Part shown: piece by piece, positions 22,940 to 34,270 of the stretch
Position numbering within the stretch: position 1 is the first letter of the stretch
Layout of the letters: each line of letters starts with the position of its first letter
From: Melieria omissa
Lineage: Eukaryota > Arthropoda > Insecta > Diptera > Ulidiidae
Assembly: GCA_963971225.1 (NCBI GenBank)
Contig: OZ020269.1
Span: 25,342,963-25,406,962 of the forward strand
Length of the DNA: 64,000 bases
Direction: 5' to 3'
Notes under the pieces: generated by a model
What the model was told of the DNA's origin: nothing
Databases searched by the model: none
The model's input: the letters and a program-made list of their open reading frames with translations, nothing else
Position numbers and translations under genes: made by a program

Positions 22940-25900
22940 GAGAGAACTTTTCTTGGATATGGGAAGCGAATGGCGCTTGTCGTTCCTGGGGATAATAGGA
23001 ACTTTGCGCGAGAGTTATAAGGCGATTCTTAACAAATGCCAACTCTGCTTGGGATAACTGTGTTCCGTGTATGGGATGTTGCTGGCGACGGGAGGAGATG
23101 CCGTTATGAATGAAGCGGAACATGTACGCGATTACTCGCATGGCTCGAGAGAAGCTGGAGAACCGATCGAGGATGTCGGTCTGCTCTTCGAGAAGGTGGT
23201 GGCAATCAACTGCTCGTTGTTCCGGGACTGGAACTTTGCGAGAGTGACCTTTGGGCCAAGCATCGGAAGCTTGCTGCAACCATTTGGGGCCATTCCACCA
23301 CAGAGAGTGATCTTTGAGATCTTGCGGCTTGCATCCGCGCATTCCTAAGTCCGCGGGATTTTCAGCGCTTGGGACATGTCGCCAGGGAGCGTTGTGCACA
23401 TTTTGACGTATTTCAGTCGTGCGGTTGGCAACATAAGTTTTCCATGTGCAAGGTGGTTTTTCCAACCAAGCAAGGACAATTTCCGAATCGGTCCATAAAT
23501 GGATTTCCGATTGATCGAACCCGAGGTGAGAGCGGAGGGATTTGATGAGCTGGGAGAGTAAAACTGCTCCGCAAAGCTCTAAGCGAGGTAGGCTTATTGT
23601 TTGGAGAGGTGCAACTCTTGTTTTCGCAACAAGGAGATGTGACGCGAGGTGGTCACCATTCGTGCTAATACGTATGTATAGAGCTGCACAGTATGCCTTT
23701 TCGGAGGCATCGCAAAATCCATGGATCTGAACATTTCGATTGGGGGCATAGTTAACCCACCGGGGAATTTCGATAAGTTCTATGGCAGGCAAATTCTCAA
23801 TGAATTGCTGCCATTTAATAAGTGATCCTGGCTTTATGCACTCGTCCCACTCAGTACCTTCAAGCCAAAGCTCTTGCAGAAGCTTTTTGGCAAGAATCAT
23901 TATAGGCGAAAGCCATCCTGCGGGATCGAAAAGTTTGGCAACAGACGAAAGAATTTGCCGTTTCGTGAATGAGTGTGCAGGAGTAGTGGGAGAGATGGAG
24001 TATGAAAATGAGTCCGATAGGGCATTCCAACGGATGCCAAGAGTCTTAGTGGAACTCGTTGAATCGAACTTGAGGAATTCCGAATCGAAAAGGTCGTCTT
24101 CGGGAATTTCCTCTAAAAGTTTTGCGTGATTAGCCGTTATCTTTTTTAGAGGGAATCCCCCGGAGTTGAGGGTGGCTATCACTTGAGATAGGGCTTCCTT
24201 AGTGGTTGGAAGATCATGACCTCCGGAAAGAATGTCGTCGACATACGTTTCCTCTAGAAGTATTTTTGCCGCTAACGGGCTGGATGGCTGAGAGTCGTGG
24301 GCCAATTGATGGAGCGTTCTGATGGCCAAATATGGCGCACAGTTAACCCCAAATGTCACCGTTTTCAATCTGAAGTCTTGAATAGGAGATTCCGGGGATT
24401 TGCGAAAGAGTATTCGCTGGAATTCCTGGTGATCATTATGGACCCGAATTTGCCTATACATCTTCTGGACATCGCCATTGAAGACAAAGCGGTAAAGGCG
24501 CCATCGGAGAATGAGTGATGTGAGGTCATTTTGAAGAGTGGGGCCAGTATGCAGAACGTCATTAAGTGACTGACCAGAACTTGAGGACCTTGAGGCATTG
24601 AAGACTACTCGGACTTTGGTAGTCTTCTTTTCGGGGCGGATGACTGCGTGATGAGGCAGATAGTACGAAAAGTACTTGCCATTTTGGATTATCTCACGGG
24701 GATTTGTGAGTTCCATATGGTCAAGGGTGAGATATTCCTCTAAGACGTCATCGTAGATGGTCTTGAGGTTTCCCTTTCGGGAGAGATTTCGCTCCATGCT
24801 AACATATTGCTGGAGGGCGTTTGGGCGGGAATTGCCTAACGCTATGGTGTATGGAAATTCTGCCTTAAATGGGAGTTTAACCGTATATCTACCGTCCGAT
24901 CCACGGGTTGTGGTCTTCTGGTATAACTCTTCGCAATAAGTGTCATCCGAGGAGACAGGTGTCGGGAGTTTGACTTCTTCCTGCTCCCAGAATTGCCTAA
25001 GTTGTGAACTAAGTTCCTCATTGGAGACCTCTGCCACGTATGTCGAATACGCTGACACCGTGTGGGGTACTGGCCCGCTGAGTATCCAACCGAAAATGGT
25101 GTTTTGGGCTAATAGGCTGCCACAGACATTTCGGCGGATACCTTCGAGTAAGATCTGGGGAATCAGATCACTGCCAATTACTAGATCTATCTGCGCTGAC
25201 TCGAATGGATTTGGGTCCGCGAGATTTAGCGTGGCAAATTCTTGCCAATTGGGATGGCTAATTGTGAATGGGGGTAGCAATTTCGTCAATTGGGGAAGAA
25301 CTATTGCTTGCACCTTGAGGGCCGTGCTGGAGTTTGGAACTGCCAACGTCAAAAAGCAAATGTGATTAGCATTTTGCACAATTTTACCGCCCATGCCTGA
25401 AATTTCGAAGTGAGATCTTTCAATTGGCAATTTAAGGCGTTTTTGCACCTTCGAGGAAATGAAGGTGCGTTGCGAGCCTTGGTCGATCAACGCTCTAACC
25501 TTGAACAATTCTCCTAAGTGTGCAATAGACACCAGTGCCGTAGGCAGAAGGGATTGGGTGCCATTATTTGAATGAAGGGCTTGTACTTGAGGCGTACTTA
25601 GCCTTGAAGATGGGCCGGGTTGCGAATCTGAAGTGGGGGCATGAGTAGTGGAGTTGTTGTTCGGTTGGTGATGAGCCGTTGCGACCTGAGAAGTGGTCGT
25701 CTGAGACCTATTGAGAGGCTGCGGGGCTTGGGATTTATTGTTGGGGAAATGAAGCAGGGAATGATGCTTCCTTTGGCAGTAAACACACGTAAAACTGCTT
25801 GTGCAATCCTTTATGGTATGCGTTGTGGCAAGACAATTTTCACACAAGTTGTGCTCTTTGACGTATTTCAATCGGCTCTGGGGGGTGAGCTTCTTGAAAC

Positions 25901-26789
25901 TCTGACATGTTCGAATGGGGTGGTTGGCGTCGCAAAGTTTGCACGCGAAGTCTTTTTTCACCTCAATATGGAAGTGCTGAGATTTATTTTGAGGCCGATT
26001 TTGGGGAGTATGAAAATTGGAGGGTTGTGGTTTTGGCTTAGCGGGGCGAATGCTATTGAGCCGTTCCACCACCTCGTACCTGCAGGTCAGGAACTCGTCC
26101 ATTTGCGACCAAAGAGGCAGGTCCTTACGAGATGTAAGGGATTGTTCCCAGAGAGCCAATGTCTCTTCGGGTAATTTGGTGCAACATATGTACACAAGCA
26201 GCGGATCCCAATTGTCAGTGTCCACGGCCTGGGACCTAAGTACTGATAGACAATTATTTATTGTACTTTGAATCCGCTGCAGCGCTTCGCTATTTTCGGT
26301 AGTAGCCGGAGTGATATTTAATAATGATCGTATTTGGTTGTCAACTAAAATGCGCCTGTTTTCGTAACGGGATTTCAGGGCTTCCCATGCGAGTCCGAAG
26401 TTTTCATCGCTTAAGGCAAATTGCTTCACAATTGCACCGGCTTTGCCTTGCGTCTTGTATCGGAGGTGATACAATTTCTGGGCTGGAGTGAGCTTGGGGT
26501 GGTTTATGTATACTGCCGTAAACATATCCCGGAAGGACGGCCACTGCTCATAGCCCCCGAAAAATGTTTCGGTATCGCAAGGTGGAACTTGTAAACAAAT
26601 ATTCGGAGTATTTGTTGGTTCTGAGGATCGAACCTGTTCCGTATGCGCAGCGTGCTGAGTGGGTGGAGGCTGGAGCATCTCAATGATGTCCGACATTTGA
26701 GCCATGCACAACTCATATTGGTCTATGCAGGCTTCGTTCTTCTGCCGAGCCGAATCCTTGAAACGGTCGGGCTGGCTACTCTTCCGCAA
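22893..26789 (-). CDS. BEL element Gag-protease-RT-RNase H polyprotein (5' truncated)
   Basis: An open frame of ~1298 codons. In order: a Gag capsid-like DUF1759 region (about residues 65-230), three zinc knuckles (about 280-350), an aspartic protease of the Pao type (ALIDQGS near 433, DUF1758/A17), reverse transcriptase (catalytic YVDD near 848) and RNase H (HGFCDAS near 1023, WTDSE further on). The first codon at 26789 is TTG; the first ATG (MAQMSD) is near residue 29. The frame runs upstream into an inverted LTR fragment, so the normal Gag N-terminus is missing. Downstream it passes into the integrase frame by a shift near 22.93 kb. Confidence 0.92.
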   Translation of the reverse strand: MRKSSQPDRFKDSARQKNEACIDQYELCMAQMSDIIEMLQPPPTQHAAHTEQVRSSEPTNTPNICLQVPPCDTETFFGGYEQWPSFRDMFTAVYINHPKLTPAQKLYHLRYKTQGKAGAIVKQFALSDENFGLAWEALKSRYENRRILVDNQIRSLLNITPATTENSEALQRIQSTINNCLSVLRSQAVDTDNWDPLLVYICCTKLPEETLALWEQSLTSRKDLPLWSQMDEFLTCRYEVVERLNSIRPAKPKPQPSNFHTPQNRPQNKSQHFHIEVKKDFACKLCDANHPIRTCQSFKKLTPQSRLKYVKEHNLCENCLATTHTIKDCTSSFTCVYCQRKHHSLLHFPNNKSQAPQPLNRSQTTTSQVATAHHQPNNNSTTHAPTSDSQPGPSSRLSTPQVQALHSNNGTQSLLPTALVSIAHLGELFKVRALIDQGSQRTFISSKVQKRLKLPIERSHFEISGMGGKIVQNANHICFLTLAVPNSSTALKVQAIVLPQLTKLLPPFTISHPNWQEFATLNLADPNPFESAQIDLVIGSDLIPQILLEGIRRNVCGSLLAQNTIFGWILSGPVPHTVSAYSTYVAEVSNEELSSQLRQFWEQEEVKLPTPVSSDDTYCEELYQKTTTRGSDGRYTVKLPFKAEFPYTIALGNSRPNALQQYVSMERNLSRKGNLKTIYDDVLEEYLTLDHMELTNPREIIQNGKYFSYYLPHHAVIRPEKKTTKVRVVFNASRSSSSGQSLNDVLHTGPTLQNDLTSLILRWRLYRFVFNGDVQKMYRQIRVHNDHQEFQRILFRKSPESPIQDFRLKTVTFGVNCAPYLAIRTLHQLAHDSQPSSPLAAKILLEETYVDDILSGGHDLPTTKEALSQVIATLNSGGFPLKKITANHAKLLEEIPEDDLFDSEFLKFDSTSSTKTLGIRWNALSDSFSYSISPTTPAHSFTKRQILSSVAKLFDPAGWLSPIMILAKKLLQELWLEGTEWDECIKPGSLIKWQQFIENLPAIELIEIPRWVNYAPNRNVQIHGFCDASEKAYCAALYIRISTNGDHLASHLLVAKTRVAPLQTISLPRLELCGAVLLSQLIKSLRSHLGFDQSEIHLWTDSEIVLAWLEKPPCTWKTYVANRTTEIRQNVHNAPWRHVPSAENPADLGMRGCKPQDLKDHSLWWNGPKWLQQASDAWPKGHSRKVPVPEQRAVDCHHLLEEQTDILDRFSSFSRAMRVIAYMFRFIHNGISSRRQQHPIHGTQLSQAELAFVKNRLITLAQSSYYPQERQAPFASHIQEKFSLGTQSLLRQTEGDAS

Positions 26790-26843
26790 AACTCCCGCGT
26801 TTTATTTGGATCGTTCCGCCGACGGCTCAGAGATCTCGTTCAT
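26785..26843 (+). repeat. Inverted LTR-end fragment inside the BEL element
   Basis: On the plus strand, about 27 bases ending ..AGATCTCGTTCA (26817-26842) are identical to the sense 3' end of the element's own LTR, and a TGG follows as at a primer-binding site. Just before it, ACTCCCGCG and TTTTATTT match the next upstream LTR segment less well. It therefore points opposite to the host element and replaces the expected Gag start. Confidence 0.8.
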
Positions 26844-26864
26844 GGTTCATGGGATTTTGATCCA

Positions 26865-26896
26865 GTTGAATATTGTATATATATACAATATTCAAC
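26865..26896. repeat. Perfect 32-base palindrome
   Basis: The sequence GTTGAATATTGTATAT is followed directly by its exact reverse complement, with no spacer. It lies 21 bases from the inverted LTR fragment, at the leader/Gag boundary of the BEL element. A snap-back template switch during reverse transcription is one way to create both features. Confidence 0.9.
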
Positions 26897-27728
26897 GGCA
26901 AATATTTGGGTATGAATGTATATGGGTAATAATTGTAATAATTGTCTCTACAAAATTTTTGTTATTTGTAAAGTATGTTAATGTTAATTAATTTGTAAAT
27001 GGGAATTTTGGTTTTTGTGAAAAATTTTTTTTAAAAATCATGCGTGTATGTTTGTTAGTGTATGTGTTACTGTTTTAGATAAAATTGTATGGGCTTATCT
27101 TGGTGGGCCCAGTGCCCGAGCATGGGGATCTGCTTTATGTTTTGTGCTTGATGTCCGTCCAACGTTGTGCTGTGGTGCTGATGTTGTCTGCCCTTTTCCT
27201 TTCGCTGTCGCTTCCCTTCTCGTCTGCGTTGCGTGTGTGTTGTTGTTGTCCTCGTCTGGTGGTTTTTTCACTGCACTGCACTGTGTGTTCTATGTGTTTA
27301 TGCATATATTTTTTTTGTTTCGTTTTGTGTTGTGAAAGGGGGGCCGGGGATGGCTTTTTTTTTCTTGTTTGTTTTTTTTGATAAGGGGGCCGAGGATGGC
27401 TCTTTATTTTGGAATTTTTTTTTTCCTTTTTATATGATCACGGGGGGGCCGGGGATGGCTTTTTACTTTTGTTTTTTTTTTTCTACGGAGCTCACTTTTC
27501 ACTTTATTTCTTATTGGTTTATTTTTTTTACGTTTTACCTCATATTTTTTCTGTTGTTGTAATTTGTTCACTTTTATGTTGCTTAGTTTTAATTTGTCAC
27601 TGTGTTATGTTGTTCACTGTATTAATTCGTCTTGGTTTTCACTGTTCACTGTTTTGTAATTGTTTTGTGTCACTTGTGTTTTATTTTTTTAAATACGCGG
27701 CGCGGGTTCGCGTTTGCTCGAAGGACCA
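26897..27728 (-). other. BEL element leader (5' UTR) with GGCCGGGGATGGC repeats
   Basis: This is an ~0.83 kb sense leader between the 5' LTR and the disrupted Gag start. On the plus strand it is T/G-rich, with three copies of GGGGGCCGGGGATGGCT-type sequence near 27343, 27385 and 27447 separated by poly-T. It begins next to the PBS-like TGGTCCTTCGAGC (sense, just below 27729). Plus-strand open frames here are hydrophobic by composition only. Confidence 0.7.
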
Positions 27729-27974
27729 TGAACGAGATCTCTGAGCCGTCGGCGGATCGCTTTAAGTAAATGAAAAGGCGCGGGAGTTCGGGTGATCGCG
27801 TGCGTTTTATTTCGCTATTAAAACACGAATGACAAACTGAAAAAGACATTGGACGAGACAGACGGCCGAAGCCGGTGGATTGGGAAAGTGGGACATAAAT
27901 ACATAGGGGACTGGAAGGGAGAGGATTGGATCATTGCAGGATCCACAGATCACTGGAACGAACACATTTGACCA
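27729..27974 (-). repeat. 5' LTR of BEL element
   Basis: In sense orientation it starts TGGTCAAATG at 27974 and ends ..CTCGTTCA at 27729, directly followed by TGGTCCTTCGAGC, which suits a tRNA primer-binding site. The AATT target duplication follows at 27975. Confidence 0.94.
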
Positions 27975-27983
27975 AATTGAACT

Positions 27984-28375
27984 TTATTTTATTTATTTTT
28001 TATTTTATTTTATTTTATTTTATTTTATTTTATTTTATTTTATTTTATTTTATTTTATTTTACTTTATTTTACTTTATTTTACTTTATTTTATTTTATTT
28101 TATTTTATTTTATTTTATTTTATTTTATTTTATTTTATTTTATTTTATTTTATTTTATTTTATTTTATTTTATTTTGTTTTATTTTGTTTTATTTTGTTT
28201 TATTTTATTTTATTTTATTTTATTTTATTTTATTTTATTTTATTTTATTTTATTTTATTTTATTTTATGTTATTTTACTTTATTTTATTTTATTTTAGTT
28301 TACTAATTTTTATTTATTTTTGTTCCTTTTATTTTATTTATTATTTATTTATTTATTTATTTTATGAGTTAGTTG
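27984..28375. repeat. TTTTA pentanucleotide array
   Basis: More than sixty TTTTA units run from about 27984 to 28310, with C, G and T variants in small clusters (for example TTTTACTTTA, TTTTGTTTTA) and a degenerate tail to ~28375. It directly borders the BEL insertion. Long open frames here ([10 protein letters not shown]..) are artefacts of the pentamer. Confidence 0.97.
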
Positions 28376-30190
28376 AAAGCAATAAATAATAGTTTTTGAG
28401 TTACTTTAAATAAATAAATAAATAAATGTTTAACTCAAATAAGTTCTACGCTGAATTTCAATATAAAGCAAATCATTTTCATTCAATTTCTCTACTTTAT
28501 TCGATCTTCAATTAATTTTCAAAATTTTTAGAAATATTTGTTTTGAATTCATTTTTTCATTCATTCACTTTTTAATTTCATCATTTTATTTTTTATGCAT
28601 TTCTACATTTCTAAAGAAACCCACTAGTTGGCCAAAGTTACAAGATCAGTGCTTAGCCAGAACATATCCGGCATGCTGAACGACATCCAATTCTGCATAA
28701 AACCAAACAACAAAAAATTACCTACAACAACAAAACCCCTTCCTACTTCCATTGAATTACTCTGCATTACTGTCTGCGCAATACGCGCTTTTTTGTTTAC
28801 AAATTTCCACTACGACTACATGTGCCATGGCAAAGGATTTAGTAAGCACGTGTTCGTGCAAAAATACTACGAGAACGCTGGTCAGCAAGCTGCAGAGTAA
28901 AAACAGTTCATTCAAATTAAGTGAATTGAGAAAGAGCGCAACTACCCCAATAATAAATACAAATAAAAATTATTACAAAATTTTAATGTGCAAACTGTAA
29001 ACAATTCAAAGCTGCACTTTAAGTAAAAAACTTCATGAATTATCATGCAAAATTGTAAATTCAAAATTTGTAAACACTTACATTGCTCTCGGGGGTTGTT
29101 GTTTTGTGTGTTGGCTGCTCTCACACATTTTCGCTCATTGCTCTCGTTGTGGCGTTCATTTCTATTGATTTTCTACTTGACCAACATTTCGATGAATTTC
29201 TTTCTAGTTGTTGTTGTGATTGATGTCTATTGAACTATGTTTATCATTGCTTAGTATATACGCATATTTATATATTTATACATATGTACTTGTAATATCA
29301 CTTAGTAAAAACACTTGCACCAGCGGCACAAAACAGTAAACTGCAAATATTTTACTGCAACTTGCACATCGCACAACATTACGGTTTTTTCCTACTCGCA
29401 TTTAACCGTAAACGTGCTGGGCTCACCACTCATGGCGTGTTTTTTTTACGCTCTCTCTCTCTCCCTTACATGGAGAGAGCATGAGCGCAAGAGCGACATA
29501 AATTTGTTCATAAAATGCACTCAGAAGCGCTCAGAATCAAATCAGAAAGAAGTCAAAGCAAAAAACGACACAACGCAAAAAACCAAACCAAAAACAACAC
29601 ACAACAGCAAAAGCCGACATTGTTGTCTGCGCTCAAGTTGAATGACACTGTTAAGTGCGGTGTGCTTTGACACATTATATAAGTGCACCCCACTTTCTTG
29701 CCCTCCTATCTCCTCTCGTAACTAGTATACAAGTACCCACTTTTTTCTTGTGTTGTTTATGTGCTTTTTGTTTTTGCAGTAAATGCTTTTGCACTTAGAA
29801 ATTTGCTAACATTGTCTGCTGTCGCCGTCGTAATGCTACTTGCTGTGAGCTTTGCTTTTGTATTGATTGTTGTTGTTGCTTTTGTTTTGCTCGCTGCATT
29901 CTACATATACACAGTTATATGCCTACATACTTATATAGTAAACATGTGCATTAAAAATGAACGCAATATGTAAAAAATAAAAAGCAACAAAACACACCGC
30001 TCGCACATAACCTGCCGCAACAAAGTCACTTTTGGTGCAGCACAAAGTTTAATTCTATACGGAAGTTTCTACAATATATGGTAACATTTTTTCTACTAAT
30101 TTTTATTTAACAGCGAACACATTTGTTTTTATTCAGTAGGCTGTTTTATATAATTTATTTAAAAACATAAATCACTAGCAGGTTCAGGTT
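28376..30190. other. Non-coding DNA
   Basis: No convincing gene. A CT/GA patch (CGCTCTCTCTCTCTCCC) lies near 29449-29465 beside inverted GAGAGAGC. Short frames such as 29761-29973 are hydrophobic but have no start context, domain or splice support. Confidence 0.4.
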
Positions 30191-30194
30191 TGAA

Positions 30195-31180
30195 GTTAAT
30201 GAGGCCAATCAAATCAACCAAATCAAGTTCTTCTTAACCCTTTGTTGAATCCGCCAGATTTTTATGAACAAAGACTTGTCTACTTATTTCTCATTTGAAG
30301 TGCTTTCACCACATTTCAAGTCAATTGGCGCATTAAGTTATATTTTCCCATACACACTCTTAACCCATCAATGACCCCGTCAGATCTTGATTTAAAAAAA
30401 AAAAATTTCGAATTATTTCTCACTAAGAGTACTTTCAGCATGTTTGAAGCCAATAGATCCGTTAATTCGTGTTTTCACATATTTTTCATATAAAGTCTTA
30501 ACCCGTCTTTGACCCTGTTAGATTTTGATTTTCCAAAAAAAATTAAAAACACGTGTCGAATTATTTTTTACTAAAAGAACTTAATTTTTGGTTTTTTTCA
30601 CAGTTTTTTCTTATAAACTTTTAACCCGTCGATAACCATCGCTGTCAGATTTTAATTTTCGAAAAACTGTAAAACACGTATCGCATTATTTCACGTATTA
30701 AGTGTTTTCACTAAATTTGAAGTCCAAAAACGTAAAAAATCATGTTTCTTCATACAAACTTTTAGCCCTTGGGTCACCCCGTTAAATTATGATTTTCGAA
30801 AAAATATAAAACACGTGACGTCACTAAGAGTATTTTGACCAAATTTGAAGTCATTCCATTCCAAGTTTGAGGTTTATTAATTCATGTTTTTTTACAGATT
30901 CTTCATATAAACTCTTAACCCAGGCGCGGAAAAATTCAGAAAAATATTTCGGGGGGGGTTTCAAAAAGTATTTCTTTAATATTTGTAAAATGCTTTTTAA
31001 TCTGTATGTAGTTTTATAGGCGATCCGGATATTTCGGGGGTGATTTCAACCCCCAAAAGACCCCCTGACTCCGCCACTGTCTTAACCCATCTTTGACTCT
31101 GTCAAGTTTTGATTTTCGAAAAAAAAAATCATGTATCGAATTATTTCTCACTCATTCATCAAGTTTGAAGTCAAAAGGTG
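30195..31180. repeat. ~125 base tandem array (CTTAACCCGTC..GATTTTCGAAAAA)
   Basis: About eight diverged units carry CTTAACCCGTCTTTGACCC, 'TGTCAGATTTTGATTTTCGA' and 'CACCAAATTTGAAGTC' phrases. One unit is interrupted by a hAT-like MITE at 30921-31079. It is non-coding and old. Confidence 0.8.
30921..31079. mobile_element. hAT-like MITE, family B, with 8-base duplication
   Basis: The 159-base element starts CAGGCGCGGA and ends TCCGCCACTG (reverse CAGTGGCGGA). The 8-mer TCTTAACC is duplicated on both sides (30913-30920, 31080-31087). The interior 'ATATTTCGGGGG' and its inverted partner plus an AATATTTGTAAAATG block match a fragment at 48296-48430. It sits in one unit of the surrounding tandem array, which dates it after the array formed. 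Confidence 0.85.
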
Positions 31181-32239
31181 TAAGAAATCATGTTTTAAGT
31201 AATTGGCCGATTAATCGGTAAAATTGAATTTAAAAAAATTTTAAAAACAATTTTATTTGTAAAATTTTGATTTTCGAAATTTTGAAATTATTTTCTCAAA
31301 TTGTTTTTATTTAAAGTGTTTTCACCAAATTTGAAATCAGCAAAATCGGGTTTCTTCATACAACACCCATTGTTTGCCCTTTTAGACCCCGAATTTCAAA
31401 AAAAATTCATTTCAACGGAGGTTAATTTTACAAGACGTACCGCTCTTTCCTTCCAGTTTCGATTAAAACGAAATCACGTTTTTAATTTTTTGTTGTTATA
31501 ATTTAAGTTTTATTTTAATAAGATCAATAAAAATGGATCTTAAAAAAAAATATATTCCAATAATTTCATGAATTTTTACTCCTTTGCGGACCATTGTACG
31601 ATATATCGTACAGAATGAATTGAGCTGTAATTCTTAACTAAAATAATGTTTTTGATATTTTGATGAATTTTATTGCAAAATTTAAAAAAGGAGGAACATT
31701 TTTGAAGGAAAAATATACATTTTATACCAAACAGGGATCTTTAATGCGCATAAATAGTTCACGCCAGCAAAATGTATCGATAGTTGAAATTGTTAAACCA
31801 CCCACCGATGCAGCAAGCAACCTGATAGCACAGCATGGCGTATGAGTGACATTTAATTGAATTGCTGCACGAAATGGGCCGCCAGATGGACTTGTTAGTT
31901 GATCTGTTGCAATTTGCTGCATATTCGAGATGTCATGAACACTAAGAAAAAAAGCAGCGCCCTTTGTAACATTCTGGCTCCTTTCTTGTTGGTTGTAAAT
32001 ACTGAAAATTTATTTTAAAATCTTACAAAATTTTTGAATATTTTGCATTTTATTTTAAATATTTATAATATTTAAATATTTATTTTATTAAATATTTGTG
32101 TTATTTAAAATAAAAATAAGTCATTATTTCAACTGTTTTTAATAAGGGAAATCAAATATTTCAAAGTTCTTTAAACATTTTTTTGTTGTGGACAAGCCAG
32201 AATTGAGCATCAGGAAGATTTTGCTTTTTGAAAACATCA
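31181..32239. other. AT-rich DNA, nothing recognised
   Basis: A pair of small opposing frames at 31660-31922 has no recognisable product. I see nothing else. Confidence 0.4.
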
Positions 32240-32396
32240 GGAAGAATTGTCATTGGATCACCTACCAAACATGAGCTGTTCCCTTATGGCACAATCTTTT
32301 CTTCGGACCTGTACTATCAACAGTTAGACCATCTAAAGGAAGCCATTGCCCAAAAGCAGCCAGCTTTGACTTAGGAAAATAATTGTGTTCCATCTG
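32240..32396 (+). pseudogene. Mariner transposase fragment
   Basis: One frame reads LFPYGTIFSSDLYYQQLDHL and then KEAIAQKQPAL, matching the block between the first and second catalytic Asp of mariner transposases (..GTInsdlYxxQLxxLkeal..). It stops at a TAG and trails off in a CVPS remnant of the VFHQD motif. No TIRs are seen. The short plus-strand relic is unrelated to the TIR-bearing copy at 33519. Confidence 0.7.
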
Positions 32397-33518
32397 AAAT
32401 CAAAATTAAACAATTGTTATTAGCCACAAAATGCTCATTAAGGGTTTAAATATAAAAGGTAAAGCAGTCAATGATATCATTTTCATTCTGCTGACAATTG
32501 ATTTATAAGTTTTTTAGCTGCTTTACATAGAACACTTCAAAAATAAAATAATTAATATTTCCATTTTTCCCTTGCTGCACAATTTGTTTCTTGTTTTTAT
32601 CATTTTCACTTTTTTCTCTTTCCTTACGCAAAACAATGGATTTATTGTCGACCGAAACAGGTCATAGCCAGCGCCACTAGTGCTGGTTATTGTGTTCAAA
32701 ATTGTATTTTATTTTTAAACCTGCTCAGCGAGGCGTATGAGTGACATGAAATTAATTTTAGTCGAGTGAAGTTGAGTTGAATTAAGCTGATTAAGCGTGA
32801 ATTTAGTCGAAAATGTTTTCCGTAGAGGCAACTGTGTCCACAGTGAACGTTGCCAAACACTTCCCTACTTATCCCTGAAATTTTTTGCTAAAATTAACCA
32901 TTCACATTTATTTTCGTGCAACTTTCCAAATTAAGTGTGCAGCTGGCAAATCAGGTGCACTCAAAGCTAAAAATATTCTTTATCAACTTTATGCGTCGCC
33001 AATCGTAAGCAGTCGTTAGCGGTTGTATTGATTGAGAGTTGTTTGAAATTAATAAAAAAAAACGAATTTTTGTGGTGTATTTGCTTTGAGGTTAAGGAAA
33101 ATGCCCTTGAAAGGGAATGGTGTATGGGTTTTGTGTTTTGGTTTTCTAAATTTACTTTTTATAAGCAAATTTGAAAAATTCATTAACACTTTGATATTTG
33201 AACGTTTTCGGTTAAATTAACACAATTTATTTTAGCTTGGTTTGGGTTAAAGTGACGGCTTGAAGAATAATTTCAGTATTTCAGTTCAATCCATTTTCAT
33301 TTCTTTGTTAAAGTTTCACTAATATTGAACTCGTTTAAATCAAACCAAAAAGGTTTGAACTTTCGAACTCTAGAAATTTAATTTTTTGTTTAATTTTTTA
33401 ATTTAATGAAGGGTTTTTTTTTTAAACCAAAATAAAAAATTTTAAACTCTAAAATTAAAACAAATTTTTTTTATTTTGCATTTTGATTTTTATTGTTTTT
33501 AACTATTTCTTTTTTATA
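32397..33518. other. AT-rich DNA, nothing recognised
   Basis: I see no gene, transposon protein or array here. Confidence 0.4.
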
Positions 33519-34270
33519 TCAGGTGTACAACTTTGCTTCCGCCGTTTACCGATAGGTGGCTGTACCGGCTGAGGCTGGTTGAAATACATAGATGGTAATG
33601 CCTTTAAAGTGAGTGTGGACAGTGCCTAACGAATTGTCATCGCCGTTTCAGTGACAGTTGTTCTTGTTTTCGTATTATTCACGCTCGAAAATGTCCGTTT
33701 ATGTGCCCAATTCTCGCCATTTGCGGGAAGTTTTACTTTTCTGTTACAATTCGAAACAAAATGCAGCTGAAGCGCATCGAATGCTCTCAGAAACTTACGG
33801 TTATGCTGCTCTGAGTGAAAGAACGTGTCGGGAGTGGTTTCAACGTTTTAAAAATGGTGATTTCGTGGTGAGTGAAAATGGTGAGTCATCCTCCAACACG
33901 ACAATGCTCGGCCTCACGTCGCAAAAGTGGTCAAAAAGTACCTGGAAACGCTGAAATGGGAAGTCTTGCCCCACCCGCCGTATTCCCCAGATGTCGCCCC
34001 TTCTGACTTCCACCTATTCCGTTCGATGGCACACGGCCTGGCAGATCAACATTTTCAATCCTTCGAAGAATTGGAAAAATGGATTGCTTCATGGATAGCG
34101 TCAAAAGAGGACTCCTTTTTTCGAGCCGGGATCCGGAAATTGCCGGAAAGATGGGAGAAAGTTGTCGCTAGCAACGGACAATACTTTGAATAATACATCT
34201 GTAAGCACTTTTTCGCAATAAAGCTTTTAATTTTGGAAAAAAAACGGCGGAAGCAAAGTTGTACACCTGA
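33519..34270 (+). mobile_element. Internally deleted mariner with perfect TIRs
   Basis: Perfect ~29-base TIRs begin TCAGGTGTACAACTTTGCTT and TA flanks both sides (33517-8, 34271-2). Length is 752 bases. An ATG frame (33688 on) gives the N-terminal helix-turn-helix half (MSVYVPNSRHLREVLLFCYN..). A deletion then joins SENGES.. to the second-Asp motif HDNARPHVA in another frame, followed by PPYSPDVAPSDFHLF, with 34 residues between the Asp residues. The first catalytic Asp is absent. The transposase is inactive, but with perfect TIRs the copy could be moved in trans. A polyA signal AATAAA lies at 34218. Confidence 0.93.

Larger units (their letters stand above)
20770..27974 (-). mobile_element. 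BEL/Pao LTR retrotransposon, ~7.2 kb, young insertion
   Basis: Two 246-base LTRs (20770-21015 and 27729-27974) bound the element, with a 4-base AATT duplication at 20766-20769 and 27975-27978. In sense (minus) order it has: 5' LTR, a PBS-like TGG directly after the LTR, a ~0.9 kb leader, gag-pol ORF, integrase ORF, a third zinc-knuckle ORF and the 3' LTR. By eye the LTRs differ only at the terminal dinucleotide of the 3' copy, so it inserted recently. It is nevertheless damaged: an inverted LTR fragment cuts the Gag start, and pol changes frame near 22.93 kb. It has no env. Confidence 0.95.

Noticed and set aside
27048..27744. Hydrophobic plus-strand ORFs in the BEL leader
   Set aside because: Opposite strand to the element, composition-driven (TTT/TGT-rich), no start context or domain; no evidence of an env-like protein.
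27926..28389. Long plus-strand frames of [10 protein letters not shown] repeats
   Set aside because: Pure translation of the TTTTA array; no other coding evidence. The same holds for frames at 45973-46197 and 46844-47313.
29761..29973. 70-codon hydrophobic ORF that looks like a membrane peptide
   Set aside because: T/G-rich composition explains the hydrophobicity; no conserved motif or neighbour supports it.
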